Part shown: positions 54,115 to 63,101 of the stretch, in pieces
Layout: each line of letters begins with the position of its first letter
Numbering within the stretch: position 1 is the first letter of the stretch
Translations under genes and position numbers: made by a program
Notes under the pieces: generated by a model
Database searches by the model: none
What the model was told of the DNA's origin: nothing
The model's input: the letters and a program-made list of their open reading frames with translations, nothing else
Source of the DNA: Bog-532 sp963830385
Lineage (GTDB): Bacteria > Actinomycetota > Actinomycetes > Streptosporangiales > Streptosporangiaceae
Length of the DNA: 64,000 nucleotides
Direction of reading: 5' to 3'
Assembly: GCA_963830385.1 (NCBI GenBank)
Contig: CAWHMD010000004.1
Location: forward strand, 1-64,000

Positions 54115-54307
54115 TGTGGATAACTCCCATGGACTGTGGATGGATCTTCGGGGGCAATCTTTTTTCCGCGCACAGGGAGTGTGTGGCGTTGTTGCAGGTC
54201 AGGAGCCTCAACGGTCGTGTAAGGGGCGAGTCTTCACAGCTGACTCCCCAGGCTGTGCACAGTGTCAGCGGCGTGTCTTCACAGACTGTCCACAGGGCTG
54301 TGCACAC
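54115..54307 (+). promoter_or_regulatory. DnaA-box cluster upstream of dnaB
   Basis: TGTGGATAA (perfect box, 54115–54123), TGTGGATGG (54135–54143), TGTGCACAG (54254–54262), CTGTCCACA (54286–54294) and TGTGCACAC (54299–54307), on both strands within 193 bp and 118 bp from the dnaB GTG. They suggest DnaA control of dnaB or a secondary DnaA-binding locus. Confidence 0.65.
54230..54307 (+). repeat. two 33-bp imperfect direct repeats upstream of dnaB
   Basis: Copies at 54230–54262 and 54275–54307 both begin GTCTTCACAG and end CTGTGCACA plus one base, with a diverged 13-bp centre and a 45-bp period. Each ends in a DnaA-box-like element. Confidence 0.75.
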
Positions 54308-54424
54308 CAGGAGTTGGCGTCTCCGCGCCACTGCCGGCAAACTGTCGTACCCGTGCGTTAGAACAGAACCATCACCAGCTCGCGCGACCCCCCGCGCACA
54401 CGAAAACCCAGGAGGTGCAGCCGC

Positions 54425-57055
54425 GTGAGCGTCGCCGAGATCGCGCCCCGAGGCGACGAGTTCGAGCGGACACCGCCGCACGACGTCGCCGCGGAGCAGT
54501 GTGTGCTCGGCGGGATGCTGCTGTCCAAGGACGCCATCTCCGACGTCATCGAGGTCATCCGGCCGCACGACCACTACCGGCCCGCCCACCAGGTCATCCA
54601 CGAGGTGGTGCTCGACCTGTACGGCCGCGGTGAGCCGGCCGACGCGATCACCGTGGCGAACGAGCTGACCCGGCGCGGTGAGATCGGCCGGGTGGGGGGC
54701 GCGCCGTACCTGCACACGCTGATCGCCTCGGTGCCCACGGCCGCGAACGCCGGCTACTACGCCCGGATCGTGCGCGAGCGGGCCGTCCTGCGGCGCCTGG
54801 TCGAGGCCGGCACCCGGATCGTCCAGTTCGGTTACGCCGGCGACGCCGACGCCGACGACCTGGTGGACCGGGCCCAGGCCGAGGTCTACGCGGTCACCGA
54901 CAGGCGGACCACCGAGGACTACCAGTCGCTGGCCGACATCATGCCGGGCGCGCTGGACGAGATCGAGGCCATCGGCAGCCGCGGCGGCGCGATGACCGGG
55001 GTGCCGACCGGGTTCGCCGACCTCGACTCGCTCACCAACGGCCTGCACCCGGGCCAGATGATCGTCATCGCCGCCCGGCCCGCCATGGGCAAGTCGACGC
55101 TGGCTCTGGATTTTGCTCGCGCCGCTGCCATAAAGACCCAGCTGACCACCGCGTTCTTCAGCCTGGAGATGGGTCGCAACGAGATCACCATGCGGCTGCT
55201 GTCGGCCGAGGCCCGGGTCGGGCTGCACACCATGCGCACCGGGCAGATGAGCGACGACGACTGGACGCGGCTGGCCCGGCGGATGAGCGAGGTCGCGGAC
55301 GCCCCGCTGTTCATCGACGACTCGCCGAACATGTCGATGATGGAGATCCGGGCCAAGTGCCGCCGGCTCAAGCAGCGGCACGAGCTGAAGATGGTCATCA
55401 TCGACTACCTCCAGCTGATGTCCTCGCCCAAGCGGACCGAGAACCGCCAGCAGGAAGTCTCCGAGATGTCCCGGTCGCTCAAGCTGCTGGCCAAGGAGCT
55501 GGAGGTCCCGGTCATCGCGCTGTCCCAGCTCAACCGCGGTCCCGAACAGCGCACCGACAAGAAGCCGCAACTGTCGGACCTGCGCGAATCGGGCTGCCTG
55601 ACCAGCGCCACCCGGATCCTGCGGGCGGACACCGGAGCCGAGAGCACCCTCGGTGAGCTGCTGGCCTCGGGCGAGCGCGATGTGCCGGTGTGGTCTCTCG
55701 ACGAGAAGCTGCGGCTGGTGCCGCGGACCATGACTCACGTGTTTCCCAGCGGGACCAAGGAAGTCTTCCAGGTCCGGCTGGCCTCCGGACGCGTGGTGCA
55801 GGCAACGGCCAACCACCCGTTCCTCACCTATGACGGCTGGCGCCCCTTGGGCGACCTCACGGCGGGAAGCCGAGTTGCTGCTCCGCGGCACACCCCGGGC
55901 CCGCTCGAAACGCGGCCGATGGCTGAGCCGGAAATCATCCTGCTGGCCCATCTGCTCGGTGACGGGTCGTTCGTGCGCCGGCAGCCGATCCGCTATGCGA
56001 GTACGGACGAGGCGAACCTAGCCGCCGTAGCCACCGCGGCCGAGCACTTTGGGATCACAGCTGTCCGCGATGAGTATCCAGCGGCCAGGTGCACGACGAT
56101 GCGGCTCCCTGCGCCGTACCGGCTCGCCCGTGGCCGCCGAAATCCGGTCGCGGAGTGGCTCGACTCACTGGGCCTGTTCGGGCTGCGCAGCTACGACAAG
56201 TTCCTCCCTGCCCCGATCTTCGCCCTGCCCAAGCAGCAGGCTGCACTGTTTATCCGCCACCTGTGGGCGACTGACGGATGCGTCTGGTGGGACGCAACCG
56301 CTCGCCAGGCCCGGGTGTACTTCGCGTCCACCAGCAGGCGGATGGTGGACGATCTGGCCAGGCTGCTGCTGCGTTTCAACATCATGACCCGCATCAAGGA
56401 GACAAGGAAGGGTGCCTACCGGCCCTGCTATCACATGGTGATCTCCGGTGCCGAAAACCAGTTGAGGTTCCTTCAGGGCATTGGCGTCCACGGCGCCCGG
56501 GGCGTCACGGCGGACCAGCTGATCGGCATCCTGAGCGCGGTCAAGGGCAACACCAATCTGGACACCATCCCGAAGGACGTCTGGGACCGCGTGCGTACTG
56601 CGCTCCATGAGCAGAAGATGCCCGTGCGCCAGTTCGCGGCCGCGCTCGGAACGCAATTTTGCGGCAGCACCATGTGGAAGCACGCGCCCAGCCGTGCGCG
56701 CCTGTCCCGGGTGGCCGCGGTCCTGGACAATGCCGAACTGGACATGATCGCCACCAATGACGTCTTCTGGGATGAGATCGTGTCGATCGAAAGCCGCGGC
56801 GAGCAGTCGGTCTACGACGCCACGGTCCTCGGGTCGCACAACTTCGTGGCCAACGGCATCAGCCTGCACAACAGCATCGAGCAGGACGCCGACATGGTGA
56901 TCCTGCTGCACCGCGAGGACGTGTACGAGCGCGAGTCACCCAGGGCAGGTGAGGCGGACCTGATCGTGGCCAAGCACCGTAACGGCCCCACCACCACGGT
57001 GACGGTCGCCTTCCAGGGTCACTACAGCCGCTTTGTCGACATGGCCCCCAGCTGA
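54425..57055 (+). CDS. dnaB: replicative DNA helicase DnaB with an intein
   Basis: 876 residues before splicing, about 450 after. The N-terminal domain begins APRGDEFERTPPHDVAAEQC; the RecA-like ATPase has RPAMGKSTLALDFARAAA (Walker A, K223), MVIIDYLQLMSSPKRTENRQ (Walker B) and LSQLNRGPEQR. The extein sequence LSDLRESG continues after the intein as SIEQDADMVILLHRED, so a single splice restores the helicase. GTG start at 54425 with AGGAGGTG upstream. DnaB unwinds the fork at oriC-initiated replication. Confidence 0.96.
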   Translation: MSVAEIAPRGDEFERTPPHDVAAEQCVLGGMLLSKDAISDVIEVIRPHDHYRPAHQVIHEVVLDLYGRGEPADAITVANELTRRGEIGRVGGAPYLHTLIASVPTAANAGYYARIVRERAVLRRLVEAGTRIVQFGYAGDADADDLVDRAQAEVYAVTDRRTTEDYQSLADIMPGALDEIEAIGSRGGAMTGVPTGFADLDSLTNGLHPGQMIVIAARPAMGKSTLALDFARAAAIKTQLTTAFFSLEMGRNEITMRLLSAEARVGLHTMRTGQMSDDDWTRLARRMSEVADAPLFIDDSPNMSMMEIRAKCRRLKQRHELKMVIIDYLQLMSSPKRTENRQQEVSEMSRSLKLLAKELEVPVIALSQLNRGPEQRTDKKPQLSDLRESGCLTSATRILRADTGAESTLGELLASGERDVPVWSLDEKLRLVPRTMTHVFPSGTKEVFQVRLASGRVVQATANHPFLTYDGWRPLGDLTAGSRVAAPRHTPGPLETRPMAEPEIILLAHLLGDGSFVRRQPIRYASTDEANLAAVATAAEHFGITAVRDEYPAARCTTMRLPAPYRLARGRRNPVAEWLDSLGLFGLRSYDKFLPAPIFALPKQQAALFIRHLWATDGCVWWDATARQARVYFASTSRRMVDDLARLLLRFNIMTRIKETRKGAYRPCYHMVISGAENQLRFLQGIGVHGARGVTADQLIGILSAVKGNTNLDTIPKDVWDRVRTALHEQKMPVRQFAAALGTQFCGSTMWKHAPSRARLSRVAAVLDNAELDMIATNDVFWDEIVSIESRGEQSVYDATVLGSHNFVANGISLHNSIEQDADMVILLHREDVYERESPRAGEADLIVAKHRNGPTTTVTVAFQGHYSRFVDMAPS
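55595..56872 (+). mobile_element. DnaB intein with LAGLIDADG homing endonuclease
   Basis: 426 residues (391–816 of the precursor). It starts with Cys391 right after RESG and ends with His815-Asn816 before Ser817, the standard splicing residues; block B is TANHPFL and block F/G includes VYDATVLGSHNFVANGISLH. The two DOD endonuclease motifs are LLAHLLGDGS (506–515) and IRHLWATDGC (610–619). Splicing joins the exteins; the endonuclease can cut intein-less alleles. The reading frame is intact and in phase. Confidence 0.92.
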
Positions 57056-57065
57056 TCCCAGCTGA

Positions 57066-57110
57066 TGTAGAGTCTCACGTTGCGTTACGTAATCTCACGG
57101 TACCGTAGTC
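57066..57110 (+). repeat. possible left end of a Tn7-like element
   Basis: TGTAGAGTCTCACGTTGCG begins 11 bp after the dnaB stop; TCTCACG recurs at 57073 and 57092 and a further TCACGG follows near 57108. Tn7-family ends start TGT and carry such transposase-binding repeats. No matching right end is visible near 58150, so the element may be truncated. Confidence 0.35.
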
Positions 57111-57168
57111 ACGGTGTCGCCTATAGTAGCGGCCGTCGCGACCCAGGTGGCATCAGTGAGGTGGTGCC

Positions 57169-57875
57169 ATGTCAGCCGAGTCGGCAACGGTGAGCTTCCG
57201 GACGGAATCTGGCGTGGCCGAGGGCGAGTCCTGGACGGTTGTCGATAGTGCCGTGCTGTCGGACATTGTGCCGTGGCGGACGTTCCGCTGGCACAAGGGC
57301 CAGAGGCACTACTCGGGCATGTACTGGAGCGCGACCATGTCGTCTACGAGTCGCGCCTTGAACTGGCCCGGCTGATCTTTGCTGACTTCGACCGGTCAGT
57401 GCATCGCATCCTGGCCCAGCCCTTCCTACTAAAAGTGAAGGTAGGCGGGAAGATCCGTAAGCACGTCCCTGATTACTTCCTGGCCACCGATCACGGTCCT
57501 GTCGTCATCGACGTCAAGCCCGAGCACTTTCTGACCAAGCCGACGGTGGCTTACACGTTCGCCTGGACACGGCGCCTGATGGAGGCACGGGGCTGGCAGT
57601 ACGAGGTCTGGAGTGGGGCACCGTCACCTGAACTGGAGAACCTGCGGTTCCTCGCTGGCTACCGGCGTCCTTGGCTATTCGACGCGACCTTGCTAGACGA
57701 GGTGCGTGGCGCGGATGTTGAGGGCCGTACGTTCGGGGAGGCGGTCCGTGGCCTGGACGGCTGTGATCCTGCGGCGGCCCGAGCCGCGATTCTGCACCTG
57801 CTCTGGCTTGGTGAGTTGAAGACGGACCGGAGCACGCGTCTGAGCGACCGCCACAAGCTCGCGGGGTCGGCGTGA
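57169..57875 (+). pseudogene. TnsA-like transposon endonuclease, frameshifted
   Basis: ATG 57169 (GAGGTGG upstream) reads VSFRTESGVAEGESWTVVDS and then IVPWRTFRWHKGQRHYSGMY in one frame, ending at 57375. From about 57335 the homologous continuation DHVVYESRLELARLIFADFD is in another frame through 57875, with the PD-(D/E)xK-type site VPDYFL…VVIDVKP. A one- or two-base shift near 57330–57345 splits the gene. Homologues form part of TnsAB-type transposases. Next gene overlaps its stop by 4 bp. Confidence 0.8.
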
Positions 57876-58123
57876 GCGGCGCTGGCGTGCGGGTGGGAGT
57901 CGGAGCCCGGTTCCGGTATGACGGCGAGACCGTCGAGGTGATCGAGATGGCGATTACTGCGACGGGCAACGAGCTCGTGCTGAAAGACCGACATGACCGC
58001 GTGATGCGGCTGGCTGTCAAGGAACTGCTGCTATCGGACCGGGCTCAAGTGATCCCGGATAGCCCGGGGCCGTCCAGCGACGACAACATGCGCGCGCCGT
58101 CAATCGGGTACAGCCTGGACTGA
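57872..58123 (+). pseudogene. N-terminal fragment of a TnsB-like transposase
   Basis: 83 residues (GVRVGVGARFRYDGETVEVI, ELVLKDRHDRVMRLAVKELL, VIPDSPGPSSDDN), then a sudden stop. In actinobacterial TnsA-linked transposases this is the N-terminus of a ~600–700-residue DDE transposase, so the catalytic part is missing. It overlaps the TnsA-like gene by 4 bp. Sequence after DDN (MRAPSIGYSLD) probably is foreign, marking the deletion or insertion joint. Confidence 0.7.
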
Positions 58124-58166
58124 TACCAATCGGCCACTTCGTACGGGGACCCCTAGTCCAGCCTAG

Positions 58167-60941
58167 CTAGGGGACCAGGCCCAGCTCTCGCGCCCGACTA
58201 ACGGCCTCGGTGCGGTTGGCTGTACCAAGTTTGTCCAGGATGTGGCTGACGTGTTTCTTGACGGTGTCGATGGTCACGACCAGTTCCCCGGCGACAGCCT
58301 GGTTTGACCGGCCCACCGCCAGCATCCCAAGGACCTCTAGCTCGCGGCTGGTCAGCGCCTCGACCAGGCCCGGCACCGCCCCGGCAGGCAACCGCCCGCA
58401 GACCGGCATGGCGTGCCCCGGGTCAAATGCACGCTGCAGCCGCGCCAGGCAGCCGAGCGGGACCTCTGCGGCGGCCTGCCCGGCCCGCTGAGCCGCGATC
58501 AGCCGGCCCAGCAGCGCGGCCATCGGCGGCCCCTCGTCGGCGAAGATACGGACGTAGCCCTGCGGGCAGGCCAGCGTGAGCGCCTGGGCCAGGGCGGCCA
58601 CCGCTCCGGCTTCCTCGCCGCTGGCCGCCAGCGCCAGCGCCCGCAGCGCGCCGATCTCGATCAAGCTGCCGGTCCGGTCCTGCGCCCCGGCCGCCGCGTG
58701 CAGCCGGTTCAGCAGCGCGAGCGCCCGATCGGGCCGGTCCTGGGCCAGCAGGACCCGGGCCAGCACTAGGTACCCGGGCTCGCGTGGGTAGTCTGGCTCG
58801 GCGTCCGCGCTGAGGGCGCGCTCTTGGGTGAAAAGGGCCGCTGCCGGCAGGTCGCCCTGAGCCAGCAGCAGCCGCGCGCGCTGCGCGGGGACCGGGTTGA
58901 GCAGGCCCGGCGGACCCGGAGAAGCCTGTTCGGCCTCGGTGATTGCCGCCAGCGCCCCGGCCGGATCACCGGTGGCCTGCCGGATCATCGCCAGCGTGGC
59001 CAGGCCGTCGGCCAGCGGGGGGGTGTAGACGAACTGGCGGCACAGCCCGATGCCCTCGATCGCGTGCCGTAGCGCGAGGTCGAGTTCGTCCCGCTGGTAG
59101 GCGATCTCGGCCAGACCCACGTAGCTCGGTCCCACGGCCGGCAGCGGCAGGCCGGACGTGACCAGGCTGTCCAGGGCCTGCTCGCAGGTCAGCGCGGCCG
59201 CGTCCAGACGGCCCTGTCCGCGCCGGATCAGCACCAACTCGTAGTAGCCCCATGCGATCAGCGTGGGCTGGCTGGTCTCACGCCACCCGGTGACGCTGGC
59301 CGCGAAGGCGCGTTCGGCGTCGGTGAGCCGGCCGCGCAGCCATTCGGCCACGGCCAGGAATCCGTGCGCGGTGGCGCTCAGCAGCCGTTCCCCGGGTTTG
59401 CTCTCGGCCAGCATCTGCGCGGCGAACGCGGCTGTGGCCTCGGCGTCGCCACGGAGCTGGGCCAGAGCACCCCGGTGCAGCGTGGTCAGAGCTGGGACAT
59501 TGACCAGGTGGCTGGCCGCGACACCGGCGGTCGGCTCGAACGGCTCATCGGCCCAGCCGGGAGGCGCGCACTCAACCGCGTCCAGGAGCGGTTCCACGAC
59601 CTCGAGGTGGCCGCTGGTGACGGCCATGAGGGCCTGCGCCAGCATCAGCCGGGGGCGGGACCTGACCACCTCGGTGGGGAGCACCGACAGCCACCGGTGG
59701 ATGGTCGCCACCTCGCCGCGGAAGTTAAAGACCACGTCGAAGTGCTGCTCGATGATCCGGGCCGCCCAGGTCATCTGCCCGGCCGCCACCGCGTGCCCGA
59801 TGGCGTCATCGGCCAGCCCATGCTCCTCATACCAGGCTGCAGCGTTAGAGTGCAGCTGCGCCGCGCGGCCCGGCTGTTCCTCTTGCAAACGGGCGCGCAG
59901 CAGGTCGGCGAACAAGTGGTGGTAGCGCCACCAGCCGCGCACCTCATCCAGCGGCACCACGAACAGCCCCGCCGCCTCGATTTGCTCCAGCAGCGCCTGG
60001 CTGCCGGTGCGGCCGGTGACCGCATCGCACAGCGCGCCGGACAGCCGCTCCAGCACCGAGGTCTCCAGCAGAAACGTGCGCATCGGCCCGCTTTGCTGTT
60101 CCAGCACCTCCTCGGCCAGGTAATCCAGCACATAACGGTTGCTGCCGGTGAACTCAGCCACAAACCTGGCCACATCTTCGTGCCCGCGCAGCGACATGCC
60201 CGCTAGCTGCAGCCCGGCCGCCCACCCTTCGGTGCGGGCCACCAGCGCCTCCACCTCGGCACCGGGCAGGGCCGCGTTAGGCCCGGCTGCCGCCTGCAGC
60301 AGCGCCGCTGCCTCATCCGCGGTGAACCGCAGCTCCGCGGCACGCAGCTCGGCCAGTTGCCCGCGGCCCCGCAGCCGGGCCAGCGCTAGCGGCGGGTCGC
60401 TGCGGCTGGCCAGCACCAGGTGCAGTCCCGGCGGCCGATGCTCGAGCAAGAACCCGAGCGACTCGTGCACCGCCTCGGAGTCGATCAGGTGGTAGTCGTC
60501 GAGCACCAGCAGCGCCTGGCCCGCATCGGGTTCGGCGGCCAGCTCGTTGATCAGCGCGGTCACCAGTCCCTCGTACGACGAAGGCGCGGGCGGCCCGAGC
60601 AGCGGCCCCACCCGTTCGGCGAGCTCCGGCCTCGCCTGGGCCAGCGCGGCCACGCCATGCCGCCAGAACCGCGCCGGATCATTGTCGCCGGCGTCCAGCG
60701 ACAGCCACGCGAGCGGCAGCTGGCAACGCCGCACCCAGTCGGCCAGCAGGACCGTCTTGCCGTACCCCGCCGGGGCGCAGACCAGCATCAGCCCGCGCGC
60801 CAGGCCCTCGTCGAGCCGCTCCGCCAACCGCGGGCGCGGTACCAGGTCCGGGCGTGGCCTGGGCACATACAACTTGGTGGCCAGCAGGACATCTCGCTCG
60901 GAGGCCGCCTCCGATGGGGCCGCGACGGGCGGCTCAACCAT
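58167..60941 (-). CDS. LAL/MalT-type LuxR-family regulator (STAND ATPase)
   Basis: 924 residues. An N-terminal AAA/STAND module has Walker A CAPAGYGKTVLLADWVRRCQ and a later LLVLDDYHLIDSEAV; helical tetratricopeptide-like repeats fill residues ~430–830; the C-terminal LuxR HTH is LTSRELEVLGMLAVGRSNQA, VAGELVVTIDTVKKHVSHIL, LDKLGTANRTEAVSRA. Such regulators bind an inducer (maltotriose in MalT) and activate nearby genes. No biosynthetic or sugar operon is adjacent here, so target and inducer are unknown. Confidence 0.93.
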   Translation of the reverse strand: MVEPPVAAPSEAASERDVLLATKLYVPRPRPDLVPRPRLAERLDEGLARGLMLVCAPAGYGKTVLLADWVRRCQLPLAWLSLDAGDNDPARFWRHGVAALAQARPELAERVGPLLGPPAPSSYEGLVTALINELAAEPDAGQALLVLDDYHLIDSEAVHESLGFLLEHRPPGLHLVLASRSDPPLALARLRGRGQLAELRAAELRFTADEAAALLQAAAGPNAALPGAEVEALVARTEGWAAGLQLAGMSLRGHEDVARFVAEFTGSNRYVLDYLAEEVLEQQSGPMRTFLLETSVLERLSGALCDAVTGRTGSQALLEQIEAAGLFVVPLDEVRGWWRYHHLFADLLRARLQEEQPGRAAQLHSNAAAWYEEHGLADDAIGHAVAAGQMTWAARIIEQHFDVVFNFRGEVATIHRWLSVLPTEVVRSRPRLMLAQALMAVTSGHLEVVEPLLDAVECAPPGWADEPFEPTAGVAASHLVNVPALTTLHRGALAQLRGDAEATAAFAAQMLAESKPGERLLSATAHGFLAVAEWLRGRLTDAERAFAASVTGWRETSQPTLIAWGYYELVLIRRGQGRLDAAALTCEQALDSLVTSGLPLPAVGPSYVGLAEIAYQRDELDLALRHAIEGIGLCRQFVYTPPLADGLATLAMIRQATGDPAGALAAITEAEQASPGPPGLLNPVPAQRARLLLAQGDLPAAALFTQERALSADAEPDYPREPGYLVLARVLLAQDRPDRALALLNRLHAAAGAQDRTGSLIEIGALRALALAASGEEAGAVAALAQALTLACPQGYVRIFADEGPPMAALLGRLIAAQRAGQAAAEVPLGCLARLQRAFDPGHAMPVCGRLPAGAVPGLVEALTSRELEVLGMLAVGRSNQAVAGELVVTIDTVKKHVSHILDKLGTANRTEAVSRARELGLVP

Positions 60942-61161
60942 GTTTCCCAGCCTGCCCGGTATTCCCGCCGGTAACCGCGCACGACGAGCGCGAATGCGGA
61001 CGGCACTTCGGTGCCCTCGGCGCCACGGAAGATTCCACCTGGCATGTCCACTTTCGGGTGACGCCCCACGGGCCGGGCCGTCGTTACCTTCGGCTCACAG
61101 ACCTGCCCAACGTCGATGACATCAGCGCCAGCGGCAGGTCCTATCCGGAAGGAGGCCGTAC

Positions 61162-61350
61162 ATGAAACAGGTCCAGAAGGCCAAGCGCCATCGCGGCACG
61201 GCCGGCGGACGGCAAGAGCCGCTGGCCGTGGACCCGCGCGACCCGGACATCGTGCACGCGCACCGGATCGCCCGTCGCAGCAGCCGTCCCGGTGCCAGCC
61301 GGATGCGGTCCGGCAAACACAATCCCGCCACGCCGGTCCCCGGGCGGTAG
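61162..61350 (+). CDS. small basic hypothetical protein upstream of whiB
   Basis: 62 residues, MKQVQKAKRHRGTAGGRQEP with many Arg/Lys/His and no hydrophobic segment. ATG 61162 has GGAAGGAGG nine bases upstream, a very strong ribosome site, so it is likely translated. It lies 6 bp before the WhiB-like gene and may be co-translated with it. Not recognised; conservation is not known. Confidence 0.6.
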   Translation: MKQVQKAKRHRGTAGGRQEPLAVDPRDPDIVHAHRIARRSSRPGASRMRSGKHNPATPVPGR

Positions 61351-61356
61351 CAGGTC

Positions 61357-61677
61357 ATGGCCAGCTCCCTGGTCCTGCAGACCACGCAGGCAAAGGACAT
61401 GGATGACCCGCTGCCGTGCCGCCGCGAGAACCCGCAGCTGTGGTTCTCAGACCTGCCGGCCGACCTAGAGCTCGCCAAGGCATACTGCCAGCCCTGCCCG
61501 ATACGCCGGGTCTGCCTGGCCGGCGCGGTCGAACGTCGCGAACCGCATGGGGTCTGGGGCGGCGAGATCTTCACCCACGGCGCGATCATCACGGAGAAAA
61601 GGCCGCGTGGTAGGCCGCGCAGGCTGCGGCCTGTGATCGGAGTTGACGCCCGCAGGATCGTCTCACCCTTGACGTGA
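61357..61677 (+). CDS. WhiB7-like transcription factor with AT-hook
   Basis: 106 residues. Four cysteines, Cys21, Cys44, Cys47 and Cys53, would hold a [4Fe-4S] cluster (PLPCRRENPQLWF; YCQPCPIRRVCLAGA). The turn GVWGG is at residues 65–69, and the C-terminal AT-hook RPRGRPRR (82–89) is the mark of the WhiB7 subfamily, which activates intrinsic antibiotic resistance with the housekeeping sigma factor. About 17 extra residues follow the hook. It follows the small ORF; no uORF attenuator was identified. Confidence 0.85.
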   Translation: MASSLVLQTTQAKDMDDPLPCRRENPQLWFSDLPADLELAKAYCQPCPIRRVCLAGAVERREPHGVWGGEIFTHGAIITEKRPRGRPRRLRPVIGVDARRIVSPLT

Positions 61678-61731
61678 GCCATGAGACGCCGCTGAGCAGG
61701 CAGCCCAGGTTGGCGCCGGTCAGGACGCCGC

Positions 61732-61819
61732 GAAGTGCTGGTGGGCGACGGCGAACCACCCCGCCGTCGTCGAGGCCTACCTGGGCCGCGATCCCGAAGC
61801 CCTGGCGGAGGGGTCATGA
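61732..61819 (+). pseudogene. 3' remnant of a LivG-like ABC ATPase
   Basis: EVLVGDGE in one frame is followed, one frame away, by NHPAVVEAYLGRDPEALAEG and TGA (61817–61819). This is the normal ending of LivG-type branched-chain amino-acid ABC ATPases. The TGA overlaps the ATG of the LivF-like remnant (ATGA). Everything upstream of EVLVG is gone. Confidence 0.5.
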
Positions 61820-62540
61820 CCGCCGCACCGGAGCCGGAGGTCTGCTCAAGCTGGACCAGGTCACCACTTGCTACGCGCAGATGCGGATCCCGGGGGGCAT
61901 CTCGCTGCAGGTCGCCGCGGGCGAGCTGGTCTGCCTGCTGGGCGGGAACGCGTCCGGCAAGTCGACCACCCTAAAGACCATTCTAGGGATCGTCCGGCCG
62001 CGTTCGGGCCACGTGCTGCTCGGCGGTCGGGATGTCACGCAGTGGCCGGTGCCGCAGCGGATCGCCGCCGGGCTCGCATCGTGCCGGAGAACCGCCGCCT
62101 GTTAGGCCAGCTGACCGTGCGGGAGAACCTGGAGCTCGGCGCGGTGCTGCGCATGTGCGAATCGCTCGGCGAGGACTTCGACATGGTTCATCGGCTGTTC
62201 CCGCGCCTGCTCGAGCGGCGTAGCCAGCTGGCCGACACGCTGTCCGGCGGCGAGCAGCAGATAGTCGCGATGGGCCGGGCCCTGATGTCCCGGCCCCGCC
62301 TGCTGATGATGGACGAGCCGTCGCTGGGGTTGTCGCTCGCGCTGGTCCTGCAGAACTTCCAGATTATCAAGACCATCCACGCCTCGGGTGTCTCGGTCCT
62401 GATGGTCAAGCAGAACGCGACCTTGGCGCTGTCCATCGCCGACCGCGGTTACGTGCTGTCGACTGGGGAGATCGTGCTCGAGGGCCCGGCCGCGGACCTG
62501 CTGCGCCACGAGGATCTCAAGCGCCTACCCGGGCCGGTAG
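61816..62540 (+). pseudogene. LivF-like ABC transporter ATPase with multiple frameshifts
   Basis: The ATG at 61816 (ATGA overlap with the LivG end) starts MTAAPEPE. LLKLDQVTTCYAQMRI and Walker A GGNASGKSTTLKTIL are in a second frame. VPENRRLLGQLTVRENLELG, LSGGEQQIVAMGRALMSRPR and LLMMDEPSLGL lie in a third, and the end AYPGR with TAG 62538–62540 in another. So at least three small indels occur, near 61840, 62078 and 62523. All family motifs are otherwise well preserved. It would have energised an amino-acid importer. Confidence 0.85.
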
Positions 62541-62546
62541 GCGCCG

Positions 62547-63036
62547 CTACCTGGTCAGCGCGTGTACGGCTCGCGCCGCGACGGCGCTCAGGTCGTCGCG
62601 GGCGGATTGGCGTACAGCGGCCGCTGCCGTCGGCCAGCAGCCGGGCCACCATCGCCACCCCGCGCACCGGTACCGGGCCGGGCTCGAGCAGGCCAGGCCA
62701 GTTCGGCGAGCAGCGGAGCGGACTGGCGATCCGCGTCGTGCGGAGCGGGACGCGCACCGGGCGTGCGGCGCGCAGCGGTGCCTACGCGGCCGCGGGCAGC
62801 GCGGGCTCCCCGGCCGCCACCAGGATCCGCCGCAGGCTTGCGGCCAGGTCGCGGCGGAACTCCGTGGAGGTCAGCTGCGTGGCCCGGGCGGCCAGGCGGG
62901 CGCTCGTCTCCGGGCTGGTGCCCTCGGCGAGCGCGCGATCCAGGCGCGCCGCCTGGCTGAGGGCCATCATCTGGTGCCAGGGCCAGAGCCGCTTGAGGGT
63001 CAGCTGACCTCGATCATCGTGAAGCAGGGCATGCAC
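62547..63036 (-). pseudogene. degraded hypothetical gene
   Basis: The reverse strand begins intact, MHALLHDDRGQLTLKRLWPW, and reads 84 residues to LPAAA before TAG at 62782. Downstream the sequence still resembles coding: VPLRTTRIA, SAPLLAELA, PVPVRGVAMVARLLADGSG, PLYANPPA and DLSAVAARAVHALTR with TAG at 62547–62549, but in changing frames. So a ~160-residue protein has been broken by at least three indels. It is convergent with, and 6 bp from, the LivF remnant. If the first 84 residues are made alone, they could still function. Confidence 0.6.
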
Positions 63037-63101
63037 GGTGCCACCTCATCTCACGCCCGTGGTCTTGCTGGTAGTCACGTCATTTCTCCTTGGTACGGGG
63101 G

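Larger units (their letters stand above)
53808..54424 (+). other. dnaB upstream region
   Basis: 617 bp without a convincing gene. The right half contains the DnaA-box cluster and repeats listed below and must hold the dnaB promoter. The left half (53820–54060) has no recognised element; a plus-strand frame there is Ser/Pro-rich and unlikely to be coding. Confidence 0.5.
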
